From: Toxonevra muliebris
Taxonomy: Eukaryota > Arthropoda > Insecta > Diptera > Pallopteridae
DNA: 64,000 bases
Direction: 5' to 3'
Assembly: GCA_963691655.1 (NCBI GenBank)
Contig: OY829327.1
Span: 60,400,079 to 60,464,078 of the forward strand
In this document: piece after piece, positions 23,331 to 33,689 of the stretch
Position numbering within the stretch: the stretch's first letter is position 1
Layout of the letters: each line of letters opens with the position of its first letter
Translations under genes and position numbers: made by a program
Notes under the pieces: generated by a model
Told to the model about the DNA's origin: nothing
The model's database searches: none
What the model saw: only the letters and a program-made list of their open reading frames with translations

Positions 23331-25260
23331 TTATTTTATTTTTTACTCTTACTTTTGCTAATAAGTAAATCTGGGGTAGACAGATTCATGTCAGCCGAGT
23401 TTAATAGCTTTGAATAGAAATACTAGAGAAACTATAGCATTGTTTCAAACGACTTTATCTTAAAATTAAAGATCTTTCTGCAAATGATATATAATTGTAA
23501 AAATTATTTGAAAATTCGCACCAGTTTATTATTTATAGACAAAAATTTGTGATAATTCTGGGTCACCTAGAAGTTGTCCGATTAAGCTGAAGTTTTGCAC
23601 AGACCGGTTTTTTCTTGATTGGAACCAGATTAGTGCAAGGGAGCAGCAACATTTTTACTTTTGAAAAATTAGCTATAGCTAAGGACCACCCTAGTATGCA
23701 TATACATAGCTCACGTGACATAATTTCCACGTAAGTGTGATTTGATTTCCATAATTCTTATGTGAACACAATTTCGATGTGAAAATGCGTGAGTATAAGA
23801 TACTTTTGACCAAGACGTCGTTATAATTCACATTTGCTTAAATACTTAATTTTGGTGGCTAAAAACCCGAATACTCCGAATGGACCAAATTTTATTTTTA
23901 AATAAAATAATGTAAATACTTTGTTTAAAACCACATTATTTATATATGCATATTATTTATATAAGCACTTTATTTTTTATTGCAATCGTGAACATTTTTG
24001 CAAAAATTTAATTTTTTCTTTGAAAAATTTCAACGTGCGTGAACATGCGTGAGTAGTATTTTCAAAGCTGTGAGCATGCGTGAGCATAGTATATAGTTAA
24101 GGAACTACATATTTGTTAAATCGTCTAACAACGGTTTCTCTCCATGCACATCAAAGTCGCCAGTAGTTGCAGGTCATTGACATCAATGAGGTGCTTAGAA
24201 CCAATGCCACTTGAAAACTGAGGAAACGATTCCGAAGAGGAAAAAAGTTTATAATTAGTTGAATTCATTTTTCATTTTATTGAAGCATTTTTATAAAAAT
24301 GAATTCCATTTAAACTTATATGAATATATTCTTACTTACAATGTCGTAGGCAGGGTGGGGATCGAGGCAGTTTAGGGGAAAAATAAATTTATGTAGAGAA
24401 ATAAAACAAATAAAAAAAAAAAAATTATGTAAATACGTAATTTAAAAAGTTTTATATCCCCGCAAGAAAAATTTCAATCTGCGCCACTGCATACTTATAT
24501 TAATTCAACGAAAGAATAATAAAAAATTAGAAGTTACTTAGTAAAATAAATTAAATTGTTTGCATAAATAAATAAATTAATTAAATTTATTACAATACAT
24601 TTATATGTCGTCTTATTGAATTATTTTTTTTTTAAACAACACGGCACTATCCAAAAAAAAAAAAAAAAAATGGAATGAATTGAGGTCACTTGAAAAATTA
24701 ATTTTTACTGTAATGTTTATGAAATTCAATTAATTTCTTAAAAAAAAATTAAGCCGAATGGAAAACTAAGCATAAGGGGCAATTACTTGTAAGTTATAAG
24801 CGTAGTAACTCAACTGTTAACTTTTTTTTTAAGGGTAGGTGATGCTTTTAGCAGAAATGCCCAAGAAATTCAATGTCATCAACTGTTGTCCAGATTGCCT
24901 CGAATTTTCGAGATATTTGAGTATTTCCCTTGGAAGGCCTCAATTTGAATTAATTTTTCAAAAATGGCCAAAAACGCTATTTTTAGGGTTTCAACCCCTT
25001 TTTTCGAAAACGAGACGTGATGGGAAGTTTTTGACCTCCGATTCGTGTTAGGCATGAAAAATTCATTTGGAATCACTAGAAGCCATCTTGTTTTCATTTA
25101 CATATATATATATATGTGTGTATACATTTGTTTATTTGTACATAAGTATATTTTTGTAACGTTTGTTTTTCTGTTTTTTACATTTGAGTAAATACAAAAT
25201 ATTTTTTAATACGTATTTTTATCACTGAATAAAAATGTAAAAGTTATAAACTCAAAACAG
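23331..25260. other. Spacer, old repeat fragments, no gene
   Basis: Contains CGTGAACATGCGTGAGTAG-type repeats at 23710-24090. A short segment at 24351-24488 has CAGGGTGGGGATCG on the left and CGCCACTG on the right, possibly a tiny relative of the 7078 element. There are A runs near 24414 and 24653. A block at 24836-25070 is protein-like in places but has no recognised domain. Confidence 0.35.
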
Positions 25261-25262
25261 TA

Positions 25263-26332
25263 CAGTAGCGACTAGGTTTGCACGACCCTCGATTTGCGTA
25301 ACTTCTCGGTTTTTGCAACTGCAACATTTTTTACATTACAATTTTTATGCGCAACTTTGCAAGTACTCGTTAACTGCAATTCTAAAATTTTTTAACTAAC
25401 TGAAAAGGCTCATATGTTTTTGCAACGTTTAGCTTGAAGCTGTATTGATTATAGGTTTTCATAGAGTAAGTGACATTTTGACGCAAAATAAAGGTGAAAT
25501 TTAAGATTTTGGCACCATCAACGAAAAGATTGGCAATAAAAGAAAAGGCTGCATTTCTTGATGAACTTAAAAGAGACAAATCTGTTCAATATGCTTGTAA
25601 AAATCACCTTGTAAATAAGCCAACTGAAAGTTTCTGATTTAACCTATGGATCAGAATATTATTAATTTTACAAAAAACAATTTTTAATCCAATTGGTTGG
25701 AAGAAAAGGTTTAGATATTGGAACCAGGATCAAGTGTTTAAATTTAATAAACGTTAATCCTTCTTATAATTAAAAAAAAATTAGAGAGCACTGACGAATC
25801 CTTGCACTGACCCTGGGAAGCTAATGATGAACTACCAATAAGTGAAATAAGGACTCGCTGATGAATGTATAACCATGGAGACTGTTACAGGTTTATTAAG
25901 CGAAATTCACCTCAGTCGACTCACTGAATAAGAAGTTTCTGGTTCGAAGACAGCGAACAAATTGAATCTGATGTAGCAAATGATGGATAAATAAGTAGAT
26001 AAGGGGAAACTGATGGTAATGCACGAAGTTCGAGATGCTCCTATGCAAAAATGACTACAACTGCGAAGAAACAAACAAATATTCTTAATTTTTTTTTCAA
26101 ATAATTGTTTATTCTTGTTGACACATTGCGCTTATATTATTTTGTGAATTTTCACATTTGCAATAAAAAATTTGAAATTTTTTGAATTTTTCTTATAAAA
26201 TCATAATTTTTTTAAGTTATATTGCTAAAAGATACTGACCATATTGCTTTTTTTCTTGTTTAGATAAGGTCTCGATAATTGCAACTTTTCGATTTGTGAC
26301 ATTAATTAGTTGCCCAAACCGAGTCGCTACTG
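25263..26332 (+). mobile_element. pogo/Tigger-like element with HTH remnant
   Basis: The left end is CAGTAGCGACTAGGTTTGCA (25263), the right end is the complement of CAGTAGCGACTCGGTTTGGG (26332), and both are flanked by TA. Inside, the + strand gives STKRLAIKEKAAFLDELKRD (about 25517-25576), a CENP-B/pogo-type helix-turn-helix start with the usual K-R-x-L and E-K-A pattern. A later block, ELPISEIR (about 25830-25853), suggests the transposase C-terminus. The catalytic DDE core is absent, so this is an internally deleted, non-autonomous copy of about 1.07 kb. Confidence 0.8.
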
Positions 26333-26344
26333 TAATTGATATAC

Positions 26345-26430
26345 AGGTAGACCTCGCTTAACACGGAGTTTACGTTCCTGGAAAATGCCGAGTTAAGTGA
26401 AATCGTGTTAAACGATACCGGGAACAAGTG
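26345..26430. repeat. Orphan pogo-like terminal repeat
   Basis: CAGGTAGACCTCGCTTAACA (26345-26364) follows TA and has the style of a pogo/Tigger terminus, only 13 bp beyond the preceding element. No partner end was found, so it is probably a truncated separate copy. Confidence 0.45.
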
Positions 26431-26590
26431 CAAAAAGAGGGGTCCCTTTCGAAGATCTTAAAAGACCCCAAAAATAATTTTTATTTTTCTGAAATTTTTT
26501 AATTGAAACAAACATCGATCGATTTTTTCTCTTTTTGCGCGAAAAACTGGCAACGCGACTAGTTCAGCGTTCATTTACATACGCCAGTAC

Positions 26591-27150
26591 CAGTGGCGGA
26601 TACTAGGGTGGACGAGGAAGCGAAGAACTCCCCCTTCCCCCCAAAAGATTTTCAAATACTTAAAACAGTACTAACTTAGATAAAAATTATACATATATGG
26701 GTCAAACGCGTTAAGTGGGAATGAGGTAAAACATTTTTTTTTTAAATATCGCGCTTTTATGTTCATATTTTTTTAGATGCATCCGGCAACACCAATATTA
26801 GAAAAAAAAAGTTCCATTGTTGTCATTTAACGTCGCATGTGCTAATGTCTCATGCGATAGAAAAATGAAGCGCAATGCACATACAGATAAAAAAGTAGAA
26901 ATAATTAGATAATGTTGTTTTTGTTATTGTAATTTACTTTCAATTATAATGCTTGGTTTTCACTATGTCAAATTCAATCACATTTGCCAGCATGTTGGCA
27001 ATTTCATATAGGAGATTCTCTCTGTATCTCTCTTTGACAATAAATATGACATAGTGAAAACCAAGCATAAGAACAAGTAATAATCTTGGTGATAGGCAAA
27101 AAATTATTTGTTCAATATTTTTTTTGGGTGTCATTCCAGTCTGAAATTAC
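26591..27150. repeat. Second copy of the 7078 repeat family, truncated
   Basis: Starts CAGTGGCGGATAC and shares C/G-rich subterminal sequence, AAATACTTAAAACAGTA-like text, and TTTACTTTCAATTATAA with 7078-7265. No right terminus was found. It is interrupted by the MITE at 26950-27067. Confidence 0.7.
26950..27067. mobile_element. 118-bp Tourist-like MITE with TAA duplication
   Basis: Perfect terminal inverted repeats: TGCTTGGTTTTCACTATGTC at the left and its exact complement at the right, at least 21 bp. TAA flanks both sides (26947-26949 and 27068-27070). The related repeat at 7231-7260 reads CAATTATAAGAATAATG, i.e. the same site with a single TAA and no insert. A 3-bp TAA duplication fits the PIF/Harbinger (Tourist) class. 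Identical arms suggest a recent insertion. Confidence 0.9.
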
Positions 27151-28274
27151 AGTCTGAATTAAAGTTTTTTATATTCTAAATCTATTTGATTGCCTGGCTA
27201 ATATATATTTATTCTGTCAGTTTTTGATCTGATTTATGGAAAAATATAAAATTAACAACTTTTATTGTTTGTAATGGTCATACTAGCTACCAAAAGTGCA
27301 TGAAATAATAACAAGTTCAAAATTTTGACAAAGTTGCTTGCAATTTTCGTGTTAGCATATTTCGTGTTATAGTTCTGAAGATTTTTAATGTGATAGAACT
27401 TAAATTGTATTTGTTTTTCATGATAAGCAAATTTTTTCTGGCATGAAATGTTAAGGAGTTAAAATAATAAAAATTTTATATTGTTTCGAGTTGTTGTAAA
27501 GGAAATCCCAGATGGGATAGAGAAAATCTGAATATGGGGTAGGATTCCTCGACCTTGAATTATTCTTAAAAGGTTATTCTCTATTTAAAATTTAGCGTTT
27601 CACTGAGTTATTTATGTAAACTCAGAGATTTTATTTACATATCACTCGTTTGAGAAATAACGTTATTTAATGCTTTATCTTGTATAAAAAAAATCATAAC
27701 TGTATTTTATGAACTCTTCTCGTGATCTTTTCACACGCCGTTATTGCGTTCAACGGAGTACTAACTAGTTCATTGAACAGTTTAATTGCGATTTTCTCAA
27801 GAATTTGTTTTTTTTTACTTCTGACAGTCTTGCAGCAAACGAGCATTATACATACATAAATGAGTGAGTGAGTCACTTGATATCTTACTCATGAATTTGA
27901 TCTGCCATTATTGAATGTAAGGCCCATAAACATATTCACGTGTATAATCATGATTGGCCGTGGCCGACCTTCATTTTATTACTTACTTAAAATAACATTT
28001 CCAAGCCTTATCGTATCTAATTTAAATGGTAATTAAGTTAATTACGTAATTGAAATATACTTATATCAAACCTCTAAAAACAAATATCGGGATAGTGATA
28101 TGAACATTTCATTTGCATGTGAAAATTACTTTCTAACTCATCTAAGCTAAAATAAATATTTTAAAAAATACTTAGTAGTATTACCATGTAAATCAAATTC
28201 ATTGATCTTTAATGACAGTTAATTGTGCCATTTACTTATCACGCTGACGTCTACGATTGTTTTTCTCCCCTCAG
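27151..28274. other. AT-rich spacer before candidate exon
   Basis: GACAGTCTTGCAGCAAAC at about 27824-27841 recurs at about 63317-63334 and marks a dispersed repeat. A polypyrimidine tract with TTTTTCTCCCCTCAG (28260-28274) ends this stretch and forms a strong splice acceptor for the next feature. No other gene signal. Confidence 0.4.
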
Positions 28275-28524
28275 GAACAGAGATTTATGCGATAAGACTT
28301 CTAATTTGATAACAATTAATGCTCGAATTACTTATTTAATTTATTGTCCATGTGTTGGATTCGCAACCACAACATGTGCCCGCAGAAAAAAATACCAGGT
28401 AAAAATTATCAACCATCTAATTATCTCAAAAGCAAAACAAAGAAAGAGTATCGCTTTTTTACTCTCATTTGAGTTGAGACATACACTGAGGGTAAAACTA
28501 CTAAATATTAAAATAAATAACTAA
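28275..28524 (+). CDS. Candidate 3' exon(s) of an unknown cysteine-bearing protein
   Basis: A strong acceptor (TTTTTCTCCCCTCAG) precedes 28275, and CAG|GTAAAA is a fair donor after 28398. Only one frame is open between them, 41 codons entered after one completing base: NRDLCDKTSNLITINARITY, then LIYCPCVGFATTTCARRKKY. Four cysteines and a basic end suggest a small secreted or peptide-hormone-like product, but that is inference. The same frame stays open past the donor to a stop at 28522-28524, with AATAAA at about 28512-28517. So this may be a terminal exon, or it may be spliced with a 70-odd base intron to a weak acceptor near 28473. No upstream exon was identified, and the protein is not recognised. 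Confidence 0.4.
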
Positions 28525-28589
28525 TGGTATTTAATTATTTCTCGTAATGAATGAAAGCGTAAAAATTCACCAAAAAAATAGGCAAATCT

Positions 28590-29215
28590 TCAACAGTTAA
28601 GCTCCCATTTCTGTAAAATATCGAAATTTAGAATAATATCACACAACTGTTGGACATTTGCCTGATGTACATATCTCATATTCTCTACATAGAGAGCAGT
28701 CAGTGAATTTTTCAGCAAAAAGCAAAAATAATCAACATAGTCTCCTTTTAGCTTGATACATTTAGTCCAGCGTTTTTCCCATTTTTTTATTCCTTCCAAA
28801 TAATAGGGTTTCTCAAGGTCCTCAAAATATGGAACTAGCCGAAGGGGCCTAGATCGGGAGAATATGCTGGATGGCTAGCAGTTCGTAGCCCAATTTATGG
28901 ATTTCCGCCATTGCTACTATACACGTGTGCGCCGTGCGTTGTCATGATATAAGAGCAAATATGGTCGTTTTTGCTTCATATCAATGTCGAATCTATCAAA
29001 TAACTGCGAAAAATATTCGCTAGTGATCATTTCACCCTTGTCAAGGGTGCGCATCTCAAAACACTGCCGCCATGACATTGTTGGCCGACCAACTGGGCGA
29101 CCTAAACGTTCGGCACCACTTGTGCTGGTATGATCACAACGGAATTCAGTAAACGATTTCTCAACCATTGAAGTTGATGGTGCAGAGTCCTCATAGTATT
29201 TATCAAGCATTTTCT
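28590..29215 (-). pseudogene. mariner transposase, internally deleted
   Basis: The minus strand reads MLDKYYEDSAPSTSMVEK (about 29157-29210), the N-terminal helix-turn-helix of a mariner. After GRP it jumps to MRTLDKGEMITSEYFSQLFD (about 28995-29054), then KRPYLLLYHDNARRTRV (about 28917-28970), which carries the second catalytic D, and finally EGIKKWEKRWTKCIKLKGDY (about 28740-28799) at the C-terminus. The region with the first catalytic D is deleted, and the segment with the third is frameshifted. The family differs from the mariner at 17150, judged by these blocks. Dead copy. Confidence 0.92.
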
Positions 29216-29219
29216 TGGT

Positions 29220-30005
29220 TTCGGTGATGTTTTTTTTTTACACTAAAAATAATGCTTGATGAGCACACGAAATTCACTTTTTTTTAATTTTAAAGTAATC
29301 CATCAAGAGATGGTAGTTGACAGGAGCAGTGTTGCATTTAAAGTTACTACAGGGAAAATTCAAAACGTCACTGACTTATCAAACTGCCCTCGTATGGATA
29401 ATCAGTTATAGTTCACTTCAACTGAGTTGATAATTTTTCTTGAGAGGATTTCTTGTTATTGAAACCGATTTAATTAGAAACAACAAGAAATCGTAGGATA
29501 TGCTCTTCCAGTGCATGTTTCTATTTACCAACTCTTTCGAAACAAACTTTGCATATGTAAGTATTTTTTTGATTGATAGAACTCTTCCACTTGGTATTTT
29601 GAATTCTAAAAACAAATTATGACATGGAGCGACTGTAATGTGAGTTTTCACATTTTTTTATTTAAATAAGATTGAAGAAAACTTATGTCTTTGATTAAAT
29701 AAACCAAGTTATTGAATAATTATTTTGGGACTATGTTGCTTAAATGTATGCATCTTCCTAAATTAATCATTCAGCGTCCCTTACGTTAAAAACAAATCAC
29801 CTACAAATCATATATTATATTGATAGCTTCCCGCAAGAATGTACTAAGTGGCAATAGTTGAAATCACTAGACAAAATCACCTTAGCAATATTAAACTTTC
29901 ACTAAAAAATAAAAAAATTAAGAATGAACAATCATACAGTATTTGAGCATTTGTTCGCAATGAACAAAATCACAAAAAAAAAAGGCAAAATCGGTCAAAA
30001 ATAGT
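29220..30005. other. Spacer, no gene seen
   Basis: The first 100 bases resemble the AT-rich 5' leader of the mariner on the minus strand. A C-poor AT-rich spacer follows. The open frame at 29418-29651 has no recognisable domain. Confidence 0.4.
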
Positions 30006-30009
30006 GTAC

Positions 30010-30330
30010 TCAGTAAGAACTATTAAACTGTAACGAAATTACCAGGGATGTGAACAAAAAACTAAATGTGTCGTTCGACACCCATTTATTGATTGCCTGT
30101 ATAAATGTTATACAACGATTTCTCAGAAAAAAATTATTCATTTTTTGTAAAGTTTTGGCTAAAAGTAGCCTCACAAGTTTGTTTTCAAAAAGATTTAGCT
30201 CACTCACGGTAACATTTTTTGGAATCATTGTAAAATAAACCGAAGTCGTGGCGCTTATTGTCCAAACCATTACTTGGTGGAATAGGGGAGCCTGCTGACT
30301 GCTGAAGCTTTTTGAGCTGTCCAAATGGGT
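30010..30330 (-). pseudogene. Probable Tc1/mariner transposase fragment
   Basis: A 104-codon minus frame contains LFHQVMVWTISATTSVYFTM (about 30227-30286), which resembles the SVMVWG-type strand just before the second catalytic D of Tc1/mariner transposases. It continues with IPKNVTVSELNLFENKLVRL in the place where I-x-x-x-V-N...Y...L is normal. The catalytic residues are beyond this piece and not seen. Plausible but not certain; the frame is AT-rich. Confidence 0.5.
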
Positions 30331-30389
30331 TTTGAGGCTTTTTATAATAGAACAGCCAAGAAGCTTTATTTTTAACCAAGTGTTTGAAT

Positions 30390-30500
30390 CGGTTTCGGTT
30401 GCGTTCTTTTTCAGATGAAAATAAGGGTTACGGTTTCGGTTTCAAAAAATGAAACTGTTTTAAACAATTACGATTACGATTTCGATTTTGGTTTCATTCC
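30390..30500. repeat. Simple repeat of GGTTTCGGTT / ACGATT type
   Basis: Short-period degenerate text: ATCGGTTTCGGTTGCG, ACGGTTTCGGTTTC and ACGATTACGATTTCGATTTT. Interior location and drift between motifs argue against a telomere. Confidence 0.6.
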
Positions 30501-31161
30501 TTGTTTTTAACACCGAAATCTAGATAAACTGAAAACTTTAATCAAAAATTAATCCATTCTTCTGCGTTATTAAATTCATTTTTATTATTTCTAATTCAGG
30601 CTCGCGATATGCAGTGCTCTTCGGGCTATTGAATCATGCATTAAAATTGGTACTTTGTCATAACGAAATAAAGCCCCAGTCTTGGGATCTCAATTTGTAT
30701 TTTCTTTTAAAGCCTTATTTCCCGAGGCTTTATTCTGTAGAGTCCACACGAACATAAATTTGTCTGACGTGCAGTGGTACCATCTCGAACGTTTATTATT
30801 TTCAAGTTTTTATTTTAATATTTGTATTGCCCAAAACTAAATCTCAGCAATTTCAAATTTAACAGTTTCCTTTTGCCTCAACTGTGGAGTCAAGTCAGAA
30901 TTCTCCTAGAATGGATTTCTGTAAGGAATCCACACAGAACAAGACACAGGAGAATTCAAAATCCATTGGGTTTACAATTTTCGGCAATTGTAGCCTATGA
31001 AATTTTTTTTTATGTTTTAATTTAAGTATTTTTCTTTCTATTTAGTTACGAGTCGAAAATCTCATGAGCCATTATTATTTTTAATTTTGAAAAAAAATTT
31101 AGTTTTGAGAGATGCAAATATTTTCGTATTGTTTTATTTCTTTGTTATGTGAAAATCAAGA
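30501..31161. other. Spacer, no gene seen
   Basis: A small inverted pair (AATAAAGCC at about 30668 and GGCTTTATT at about 30727) is the only structure. The frame at 30822-31025 lacks domain features. Confidence 0.4.
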
Positions 31162-31165
31162 TTAA

Positions 31166-32323
31166 CCCTAGGAAGGGCACCTGGGCCTAATTAGGCCCAT
31201 TTTGAGTTTAAACACGGATATCTTTTTTGTTTCTTGACGAATCGATCTGAAACTGACTTCTTGCGCCAATGTTTTCTGAGCACAAAAAAACAACATTTGT
31301 TTCAATCGGAATAAGTTGATAGAACAAACAATTTTTTTTGTTGTCTCAACCTCTAAAGTTACCCCCTGGGCCTAAATAGGCCTAAATAGGCCCAGGTGTT
31401 TATTTTGTGTGTTCGTAAAATTTATAGCAAATTATTTTGAATTTGAGGCTTATTTAGACGCAAAAGGTTGTTTTGGGGTTTAAGGAAAATATATATAAAA
31501 AAAAAATTTATGTATGTATGCGTAAATAAGTACATACAAATTATTATACAAATTATTGCCATATCTATGTGTTTTGCTTATGCATTTATGTATTTTAAGT
31601 TATGGGCTATAAAATGTGACCGTATCTCAAAGTGGCTGTGGTATTTTCGCAAAAATCCAATATCTTCGAATATCATATCAAGCTAAAGTAATAAAATTGT
31701 GATCCGCTGGTGATGAACTGGTGAACAATGAAAATTATAAAAAAAAAACCATCTCTTTGAATCATTCTAAGCAATAAAATTTATCAAAAATTTAAATCAC
31801 TTAAACTGATTCTTAAAAATATTTTTCATATAGAATTTAACAAAAAATTACTTGTTAGTTCCAAAATTGGTATAACACTAAGAAAAGCTATTAATTTCAA
31901 TAAAAAAAAAATAATTTTGGATTTTAAAATGCAAAATTTTAAACTAAAATTAAAAAAAAATGTTCAAGTTTATTCAAACTTTGAACTCAAATTCCACAAA
32001 AACTCTCTAAGCAAAGGGTCGATCCAAATTACCTCCAAACATCACCTATTAAAAAACTTTCATTAATTAAAACTATACAGTTTACCTAAATTTTGTAATT
32101 ATGCAAACACCTTATTTGCTTGTAATTTGCAAGTAGAAACGCATGTTGGTAATTCGGATCGATTTTAAAAGTTGATTTTTTTCTTAGTATGCTTTCTAAA
32201 AGGGTGCTTATTTTTACCAAACTATAACAGAATATTTAGTGAACAAACCCCCTATATAACTTTTGCTTCACGTGGGCCTAATTAGGCCCAGGAGCGCCTT
32301 CTAAAGAGGTGCCTATCGAAGGG
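31166..32323. mobile_element. TTAA-flanked piggyBac-like element with palindromic ends
   Basis: TTAA flanks both ends (31162-31165 and 32324-32327). The element starts CCCTAGGAAGGGCACC and ends with the complement of CCCTTCGATAGGCACC, so the terminal repeats begin CCCT as in piggyBac relatives. A perfect 16-bp palindrome, GGGCCTAATTAGGCCC, sits near each end (31183-31198 and 32274-32289), and a related double palindrome of CCTAAATAGG units lies at 31368-31393. No transposase is visible; the interior is AT-rich. It is probably a non-autonomous element that depends on a piggyBac-type enzyme. Confidence 0.85.
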
Positions 32324-32519
32324 TTAAATTAAAATTTGGGGATTTTTGAGAACTATTATTTTCAAAACTATTATAAATCTGCTTTGTTCAGATTTTGTTT
32401 ATTCAACTGAATTCTTTGAAGATGGTTAGCTTTTTGCTTCGTTATTTCGGTTCAGTGTCAAGTTTTCTTAGTGCTCTGTTTCCAGTTCTAAGCATCTGAA
32501 TTTTTAGTATTATTCATTT
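32324..32519. other. Spacer
   Basis: AT-rich with no distinctive content. Confidence 0.4.
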
Positions 32520-32720
32520 AGTATTATTTTACTTCATAATTTCTTTACGGATCTTTCAGATTTTCGTAATGTCTGTTATTTCTATATTTATTTAGATTTA
32601 TGTTATTGATTTTTCAGCCTTTTATAAGTTCGTAACTGATCTTTCCGATCTATACAGTGCCTATCAATTCTTAGTTTATCTGAAGATTCCTTTACTGATT
32701 TCTCAGATTTTCATAATTTC
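32520..32720. repeat. Degenerate tandem array, CTGATCTTTCAGATTTTCATAATTTC-like
   Basis: Copies of a roughly 60-75 bp unit containing GATCTTTCAGATTTTC, GATTTTTCAGCCTTTT, GATCTTTCCGATC and GATTTCTCAGATTTTCATAA occur in a row. Two more diverged copies follow at 33690-33785, beyond an inserted segment that holds a Tc1 fragment. Confidence 0.6.
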
Positions 32721-33249
32721 ACTTAATTCTGAACTCCTTGGGCGATTCTTTTACTTACAGTCTTTTGAATAAGAGCGTGTACGGCTTAATTGTACGAACA
32801 ACTTTAAGTATCAAGTTGAATTTTATTTTCAACATTCAACATTTCATTGCGAATGGCGCTGTATAATTTTTCAAACAATCACAATTATATTTTCGTTGTT
32901 TAAGCAATTTTTCAAACCGTACTCCGTGTATGTAAAACGTTTTTAAGCTGCCATTCTTTGCTCACATCCAAAGGAATCCAAAATTTCCTAGGAAGGTGCT
33001 GCAAATATCTTGAGAAGTTGAAGGCATTCGTAATGAAATAGAACCAACTTTTTTTAAGACACCGGAATGTTTACAACTTACCAAATCATTGTGCTTCTAG
33101 AGGAACATCACAGCAGCAGGATTCGGTGATAGCATGAGTTTTTGAAGCCAATTTTACCATTACACTTGAATCAACCAAACAAAAACTAGCGAATAAGGTC
33201 ACTAATACATATACCCGTTAGAAATAATCCAAAGTCGTTTAAATGAATT

Positions 33250-33660
33250 CCAAATTGAATTCTCTCTTACTGACGGCAAAACAAACAAAAAAATGGCAGG
33301 AGTGGGCTGTCGAACATATAGAGCGATGTGGCCTTTACATACGAATCTTTTTTATGGTCGGCAGATACCATAAAACGTGATTAGTTAAGCATTCATGAAA
33401 AGCTCATGTTTGGGGATGCTTTTGAAAACAGAGTTTCGACAGGATAATCATGTTAACGAGAAATTTGGATATCCAGTACATGATCCATTTATACCAGCAT
33501 AGACTCTTATCTTCTGCCAATAACTGGTTTGGAAAAAGATATCAAAATTGAGTGCTTTAAGAGGGCAGGACCCTAAACATCAGAGTCGCTTGTGCAATAA
33601 GTGAAAAGAGGAAAATTGGATAAGAATTTTGGACTGCAATTATTGAGCTTAAGATGAGCA
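33250..33660 (+). pseudogene. Tc1-like transposase fragment
   Basis: On the + strand the text gives SCLGMLLKTEF (about 33405-33437), in the position of the VWGCF strand, then GQDPKHQSRLCNK (about 33564-33602), which matches the DNDPKH-x-S-x-L block following the second catalytic D, here Q-D-P-K-H. The WP.QSPDLNPIE block is not found. Frameshifts lie between the pieces. The family call rests mainly on the DPKHQSRL block. Confidence 0.6.
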
Positions 33661-33689
33661 GAAAAAATGCTAATTGCATTGCAGTTTTA

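Noticed and set aside
30390..30500. Telomere-like GGTTTCGGTT repeat
   Set aside because: Motifs are short, irregular, interior and flanked by ordinary spacer; fly telomeres are not built from such repeats.
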